Source: Arabidopsis thaliana (taxonomy: Eukaryota; Streptophyta; Magnoliopsida; Brassicales; Brassicaceae). From it: 64,000 bases of DNA. Below the pieces are notes generated by a model. That model had not been told where the DNA came from and did no database searches. It saw only the letters and a list, made by a program, of their open reading frames with translations. The stretch's first letter is position 1, and each line of letters begins with the position of its first letter. Positions 63,450 to 64,000 of the stretch are shown here, in pieces. A program made the translations under genes and the position numbers. The DNA lies in contig NC_003076.8 of NCBI RefSeq assembly GCF_000001735.4, positions 16,247,835-16,311,834 on the forward strand. Direction: 5' to 3'.

Positions 63450-64000
63450 ATGGGATCTGGTCAATGGCACGTTGAGAAAAGGTCTACGTTTAGGAATGAT
63501 TCGTTTGTGAGAGAATATGGTATAGTTCCAGAAACTGGTTGTCTTTCAATCATAGTTCTTGGTGCTTCTGGTGATCTTGCTAAGAAGAAGACTTTTCCTG
63601 CTCTTTTTAACTTATACCGTCAGGTTTGTTCCATATCAGAGCTGGTGCATGTGTTAGAATCAATCCTCTGGTTAATTGTGTTAGTTATGGTTTTTTTGGT
63701 TTGTATGATGGTCAGGGATTTCTCAATCCAGATGAAGTTCATATTTTCGGGTATGCGAGGACTAAGATTTCTGATGAAGAGCTGAGAGATAGGATTCGTG
63801 GGTGAGTTCAATTAGCCATTTGGTATTTTGATTATTAACTTGTGAGTTCAAAGTTCATATTGAATAGTTTTTATGCAGATATCTTGTTGATGAGAAGAAT
63901 GCTGAGCAAGCTGAAGCTTTGTCAAAGTTTCTGCAGCTGGTTAGTCTATTCTTTTTAGGATGTTGATTTCATGAATAGGGTCCTGTTTTCGGTACTGAAA
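63450..64000 (+). CDS. G6PD6: Cytosolic glucose-6-phosphate dehydrogenase, 5' part (G6PD6)
   Basis: The window ends inside the third coding intron. Exons seen: 63450-63623, 63716-63801 and 63879-63939, encoding the first 107 residues in phase. G6PDH oxidises glucose 6-phosphate with NADP+ and opens the oxidative pentose phosphate pathway. The start [12 protein letters not shown] lacks any transit peptide, so the enzyme is cytosolic. The NADP-binding motif [16 protein letters not shown] spans 38-53, followed by [15 protein letters not shown]. The divergence from the closely similar G6PD5 (for example CLSIIVL and YGIVPETG) points to G6PD6 (recalled At5g40760). The catalytic His-Lys region is beyond the window. 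Confidence 0.95.

Overview
This is nuclear DNA of Arabidopsis thaliana, and the gene content places it on chromosome 5. Several gene models rebuilt exon by exon match proteins I recall exactly: 20S proteasome beta-2 (PBB2), succinate dehydrogenase iron-sulphur subunit SDH2-2, the GPDHp glycerol-3-phosphate dehydrogenase, ATP12-like assembly factor, cystinosin homologue, AGP24, augmin subunit AUG6 and the 5' end of cytosolic G6PD6. Recalled loci run from about At5g40570 to At5g40760. Short GT-AG introns, AT-rich spacers, site II and telo-box promoter motifs and a Ta11/ATLINE-type retrotransposon fit this. No bacterial, viral or organellar segment, CRISPR array, rRNA or tRNA gene was seen.

Layout. 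1-417: 3' end of a SURF2-like gene (+). 677-2617: PBB2 (-). 3775-4479: DC1 zinc-finger gene (-). 5676-6240: broken DUF4283/CCHC fragment of retroelement origin. 7073-8277: NET-domain gene without a bromodomain (-). 9-17 kb: mobile-element area with an RNase H remnant (-), a partial copy of the GPDHp last exon, and a nearly full-length LINE (about 11280-16918, +) broken by three stop codons and two frameshifts. 17237-19424: GPDHp (-). 21429-21821: small secreted, probably GPI-anchored protein (+). 23568-24595: ubiquitin-like protein (-). 24.6-29.5 kb: long gene-free AT-rich spacer with a Stowaway-like MITE.

From 29.5 kb genes are dense: membrane protein (29511-32424 +), NOI/RIN4-like peptide (32576-33049 -), SDH2-2 (33628-35462 +), ATP12 (35816-37327 -), cystinosin/PQ-loop protein (38134-39757 +), F-box/kelch protein (40920-42167 +), acidic-tail protein (42936-43568 +), TPX2/WDL-N-terminus-like protein (44213-45609 -), membrane-bound C2H2 protein (47257-48976 +), GT92 glycosyltransferase-like protein (50229-52059 +), AGP24 (53319-53528 +), AUG6 (54395-58537 -), F-box/FBD pseudogene (60307-61985 +) and the start of G6PD6 (63450 to the window edge, +).

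The genes do not form a pathway; they are independent housekeeping and accessory genes. SDH2-2 and ATP12 both serve mitochondrial respiration, and GPDHp and G6PD6 are both dehydrogenases of central metabolism. Several neighbours (PBB2, the 29.5-kb membrane protein gene, SDH2-2, G6PD6) have recalled paralogues clustered on chromosome 3, so the window is probably one half of an ancient duplicated block. I saw no convincing undescribed system. The most useful leads are the tandem array in the SDH2-2 intron, a duplicated 3' splice-site segment in the membrane C2H2 gene, the partial GPDHp duplication beside the LINE, the orphan NET protein, and adjacent perfect hairpins near 59.1 kb. Several apparent upstream reading-frame extensions begin at GTG or TTG; I used the first credible ATG instead.
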